DNA from: an uncultured Lachnospiraceae bacterium
GTDB lineage: Bacteria; Bacillota; Clostridia; Lachnospirales; Lachnospiraceae
Length of the DNA stretch: 64,000 bases
Assembly: GCA_934317005.1 (NCBI GenBank)
Contig: CAKREB010000014.1
Coordinates: 26,789-90,788 of the forward strand
Direction: 5' to 3'
The position numbers and the translations under genes are program-made. The notes under the pieces were generated by a model. It had not been told where the DNA came from, did not search any database, and saw nothing but the letters and a program-made list of their open reading frames with translations. Shown here piece after piece: positions 61,423 through 64,000 of this stretch (position 1 is the first letter of the stretch; each line of letters opens with the position of its first letter).

Positions 61423-62168
61423 GTTATGGCCTTGAAATGGCTGGGTTTGAAGGTATTGCGGCATTAGAATTGAATAAGCACGCAGCGGCAACGTTTAAAA
61501 GAAACCATTCTCAAGGAATTACAACATTTGTTGGGGATATTAATGAGCCTGAGCTACAAGAAAAGTTATTGGCTGAGATAATGGATAAAAAGAATCCGAA
61601 TAAACCGTGGGTCCTTGTTGGGGGTCCACCTTGTCAGGGATTCTCAACAGCAGGATATAGAGATGAAAATGATATTAGAAATAAACTCGTAGATACATAC
61701 TTAGATTTTATCAATAAAGCAAGGCCATCTATTGTAGTGATGGAGAATGTAGTTGGAATTTTGAGTATGTCAAAAGGACAAGTTATTAAAGGAGTATATG
61801 AATCTCTTGGAAAATTAGGATATCATGTTGTGACGCAACCGTGGATTGTCGATGCAGAAAGGTATGGCGTTCCACAAATGAGAAGAAGAGTAATCATTGT
61901 TGCTGCACGAGAAGAGCAGTATTTGCCAGATTATCCAGAAACATTATTTCAGAAATGTTTAGGCAGAAGAGAAGATAAGCAAATGCAATTATCATTTGAA
62001 ACACAGCGTTACCCGGTAACAGTTGGAGAGGCGTTGCTCGGTCTTCCACCACTAATGCCTATAAATAAGTATTACCCCGAAGGAATCTCAATTGATACGA
62101 TATACTCGGAGTGGTGTTCCGGCAAAATATCTACAGAACAGTTTTTGAAGGAAAGAAGTAAAATGTAA
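61419..62168 (+). CDS. C5-cytosine methyltransferase, motifs I-VIII part (circularly permuted)
   Basis: 249 residues from TTG 61419; the real motif I, D-V-F-AGAGGLSYGLEMAGF, begins at 61393 and crosses the frameshift. Visible: motif II LELNKHAAATF, motif IV with catalytic Cys VGGPPCQGFSTAGYRDEND, motif VI MENVVGI, motif VIII PQMRRRVIIVAA and TVGEALLGLPPL. After that only ~40 residues remain and no motif IX or X, because those lie upstream. So the enzyme has order IX-X-I-VIII. It would modify the second strand of an asymmetric site next to the m6A enzyme. No restriction endonuclease follows. Confidence 0.85.
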   Translation: MSYGLEMAGFEGIAALELNKHAAATFKRNHSQGITTFVGDINEPELQEKLLAEIMDKKNPNKPWVLVGGPPCQGFSTAGYRDENDIRNKLVDTYLDFINKARPSIVVMENVVGILSMSKGQVIKGVYESLGKLGYHVVTQPWIVDAERYGVPQMRRRVIIVAAREEQYLPDYPETLFQKCLGRREDKQMQLSFETQRYPVTVGEALLGLPPLMPINKYYPEGISIDTIYSEWCSGKISTEQFLKERSKM

Positions 62169-62210
62169 AATAGTGGCAGAGATTGAGAAAATCTCTGCCA
62201 CTATTATTTA
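62169..62210 (+). terminator. Terminator after the methyltransferase locus
   Basis: Perfect 16-bp stem AATAGTGGCAGAGATT / AATCTCTGCCACTATT, five-base loop, AT-rich tail. Confidence 0.85.
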
Positions 62211-62323
62211 TTGATTGTTTATTTCGGATAGACACAATTCAGCAAAATTATGGCCTCTTGCATTGAACAAATCGACGGTGTGAAATTTTTTCTGTAAATT
62301 TAGATCTTCTATGATAATTGTTG

Positions 62324-62360
62324 CGGCTTGACAGCGGTTTCTGCTGTTAAGCCGTTGTTT
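62324..62360 (+). terminator. Hairpin with T-rich tail before the IS
   Basis: CGGCTTGACAGC / GCTGTTAAGCCG with one mismatch, tail TTGTTTATTT. No gene of its own is visible; it may be a relic of something lost here. Confidence 0.5.
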
Positions 62361-62463
62361 ATTTAATAGCAAAAATAAGCTGGTATGTCAAGAGCGCCCA
62401 GGAGACCGTTTCAAGTTTTGTGTAAACTCAAAAAACTGACATAAGATTTTATTGATAGTTATT

Positions 62464-62497
62464 AAGAGCAGAGACCAGATTTTGGTTCTCTGCTCTT
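62464..62497 (-). terminator. Hairpin downstream of the transposase gene
   Basis: AAGAGCAGAGACC / GGTTCTCTGCTCTT with a small bulge, inside the IS, about 45 bases past the transposase stop. Confidence 0.6.
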
Positions 62498-62541
62498 ATC
62501 TGCATTATACAGGTATAAATGCACATGTCAAATAGATTTCC

Positions 62542-63798
62542 TTAGAATTCTGCTTTTTCCAGCCGTTCTTCAAAGTATATCTCCAACTGGGCTCGTATCT
62601 GGGACCAGTCCCTGCGGCGTCCGGTCCATTTTTTAGTGATGTCCATGGTAGCCAGATAGAGCATTTTTAACAGGCTGTCATCGCTTGGAAATACAGTCTT
62701 GCTTTTGGTGACTTTACGCAGCTGCCGGTTGAATCCTTCAATCGCATTTGTTGTATAAATGAGCTTCCGCACTTCATTGGGATATTTAAAATAAGTGGAA
62801 AGTGTAGCCCAGCGTTCGCTCCAGGATTTATAGATCTTCGGATATTTGCTGTTCCATTTTTCACCAAAAGATTCTAATTCCTCCAGGGCTGCAGCTTCAT
62901 CGGGAGCTGCATAGACCATTTTTAAATCTGCCATAAGTTTTTTCAGATCTTTGTAGGATACATAATTCGTGGTATTTCGGATCTGATGGATGATACACTG
63001 CTGGATCTCGGTCTTTGGATAAACTGCTTCGATTGCCTGTGGAAATCCGTTCAGTCCATCCACACAGGCGATCAGAATGTCCTGCACACCACGGTTTTTC
63101 AATCCGTTAATAATAGACAGCCAGAATTTCGCACCTTCATTTTCCCCGACATACATGCCGATCACATCCTTTTTCCCATCCATATCGATCCCGAGGGCAA
63201 TGTATACCGCACGTTTCACAATACGCCCTTCACTGCGGACGTGGTAGTGGATCGCATCCATGTAAACAACAGCATAAATCTCCTGCAGCGGACGTTCCTG
63301 CCATTCCTTTACAAGTGGCATTATTTTATCGGTAATACGGCTGATCGTGCTGTCTGAAATATCCAGATCATAAAGCTCTTTTAAGTGTGCTTCAATGTCT
63401 CCCGTGGTCATTCCCTTTGCATACATAGATATGATCTTTTCTTCCATGTCCTGAGTGACCGTATTCTGATATTTTGGTATCAGCTGCGGTTCATACTCCC
63501 CTTTGCGGTCTCTTGGGATTGCAACGTCCATATCTCCATAACTGGTACGCATTGTTTTCCTGGAATGTCCATTCCGGCTGTTATCAGTCTCTTTATTGCG
63601 GTAATCGTATTTGGAATACCCCAGTTCCTCATTAAGTTCTTCGTCAAGAGCCCCTTCCAATAAAACAGACATCATGTCCCGCATGATGGAATTAACATCG
63701 TTTCCGCTTTTGATACTGATATCATTATCCTTGAGATATCCCTGCATCATTTCGCGCATTGCTGCTTTTTGTGGTGAATCACTTTTTCTTCTTGCCAT
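62542..63798 (-). CDS. IS256-family transposase
   Basis: 418-residue DDE transposase (mutator type). ELNEELGYSKYDYRNKETDN is near the start, then RNGHSRKT, first Asp in YAVVYMDAIHY, second in CVDGLNGFPQAIEA, the C/H segment IQQCIIHQIRNT and the Glu in TTNAIEGFNRQLRK. Intact and apparently full length. ATG 63798 follows GGAGGTTTTT. High similarity to Lachnospiraceae IS256 members is expected. Confidence 0.96.
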   Translation of the reverse strand: MARRKSDSPQKAAMREMMQGYLKDNDISIKSGNDVNSIMRDMMSVLLEGALDEELNEELGYSKYDYRNKETDNSRNGHSRKTMRTSYGDMDVAIPRDRKGEYEPQLIPKYQNTVTQDMEEKIISMYAKGMTTGDIEAHLKELYDLDISDSTISRITDKIMPLVKEWQERPLQEIYAVVYMDAIHYHVRSEGRIVKRAVYIALGIDMDGKKDVIGMYVGENEGAKFWLSIINGLKNRGVQDILIACVDGLNGFPQAIEAVYPKTEIQQCIIHQIRNTTNYVSYKDLKKLMADLKMVYAAPDEAAALEELESFGEKWNSKYPKIYKSWSERWATLSTYFKYPNEVRKLIYTTNAIEGFNRQLRKVTKSKTVFPSDDSLLKMLYLATMDITKKWTGRRRDWSQIRAQLEIYFEERLEKAEF

Positions 63799-63923
63799 AA
63801 TAAAAACCTCCAAACTGAGTAATGTTATCTTACATCAGTTTGAAGGTTTACACAAACTTTGGGACGCTCCCGCGCCCAGAAAATCTGGGCGTGTATTTAC
63901 TCTTGATATTCCGGCTTTTGTTG

Positions 63924-64000
63924 CTATATCAGCATCCGATCAGGGTACATGATTTCCAGCTCACCACGAACTTTTCCCCAGTTTCGGATTGGCATTGTCC
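63924..64000 (-). CDS. C-terminal end of a second IS256-family transposase (cut by window edge)
   Basis: The - strand reads TMPIRNWGKVRGELEIMYPD then RMLI and stop. The W-x-x-x-M-P-I-x-N-W ... L-x-I-x-x-x-x-R pattern is the usual IS256 transposase end. The first IS is inserted in the hairpin just downstream of it. Confidence 0.6.
   Translation of the reverse strand, partial: TMPIRNWGKVRGELEIMYPDRMLI

Larger units (their letters stand above)
62402..63871. mobile_element. IS256-family insertion sequence
   Basis: 1470 bp with one transposase gene on the - strand. Imperfect ends match at 19 of 25 positions: left GAGACCGTTTCAAGTTTTG..., right (reversed) GGGAGCGTCCCAAAGTTTG.... An 8-bp direct repeat GCGCCCAG flanks it at 62394-62401 and 63872-63879, the usual length for this family. 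The right copy still pairs with CTGGGCG just beyond, so the target was a terminator-like hairpin. Confidence 0.92.

Noticed and set aside
1..64000. CRISPR arrays, rRNA and tRNA genes
   Set aside because: I looked for regularly spaced repeats and for cloverleaf ends. Apart from the tRNA-like part of tmRNA I found none that I could support by eye.

Overview
The window is about 64 kb of low-to-moderate GC chromosome that looks like a gut Firmicute of the class Clostridia, most likely a Lachnospiraceae. The grounds are the order gpmI-secG-rnr-smpB-ssrA, sigma-A type promoters of the TTGACA-17-TATAAT kind, strong GGAGG ribosome sites, a clostridial FeoA-FeoA-FeoB cluster, an [FeFe] hydrogenase, Csp-like S8 peptidases and a yybP-ykoY riboswitch family. 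I do not name a species. Most genes read on the + strand.

Layout. 1-6.9 kb: glycolysis, secretion and RNA quality control (gpmI, secG, rnr, smpB, a secreted glycosidase-like protein, tmRNA). 6.9-12.1 kb: a decayed and accessory stretch just 3' of the tmRNA gene, with four gene remnants (DUF1848, FMN reductase, GyrI-like, MATE), a flavin reductase/HxlR pair, a MNT/HEPN pair, an ArsC-like phosphatase and an unlinked RsmH-like methyltransferase. 12.0-17.5 kb: an iron regulon (feoA, feoA, feoB, FeoB-associated Cys-rich peptide, Fur-like regulator, DUF3793, flavodoxin, DUF2325), with the same GTTAG-N6-CTAAC box at three places. 17.5-21.6 kb: sulfur assimilation and redox (cysK, Rrf2 regulator, O-acetylhomoserine sulfhydrylase, thioredoxin reductase-like). 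21.6-26.2 kb: a LuxR/MalT-type regulator and an S8 peptidase. 26.2-29.9 kb: a manganese-efflux pair (mntP and a P-type ATPase), each behind its own yybP-ykoY riboswitch. 30-42.4 kb: hybrid sensor kinase, hydrogenase, MATE pump, iron alcohol dehydrogenase, membrane proteins, an azlC/azlD fusion remnant and a YhgE/Pip protein. 42.5-45.7 kb: thiazole branch of thiamin synthesis (thiS-thiG-thiH-tenI) behind what looks like an HMP-PP riboswitch embedded in a terminator. 45.7-51.4 kb: ECF sigma/anti-sigma pair and a DUF4358-MBOAT-DHHW surface O-acylation set, closed by a near-identical duplicate of the 3' part of tenI. 51.5-55.9 kb: two paralogous secreted proteins, an AraC regulator and pheA. 56.2-64 kb: rlmD, whose 3' end is duplicated 781 bp downstream around an inserted segment, then an HTH/m6A methyltransferase/circularly permuted m5C methyltransferase locus carrying two frameshifts, and an IS256-family element with a clear 8-bp target duplication.

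The parts that reward a second look are: the permuted, frameshifted m6A-m5C methyltransferase locus; the tenI duplication that brackets a 5.3-kb module; the compact riboswitch in front of thiS; the paired manganese riboswitches; the shared iron box; the rlmD 3'-end duplication; the paralogous secreted domain; and a dispersed intergenic hairpin element with at least three copies. All domain names and functions come from reading the sequence and general knowledge of the families; no database search was run.
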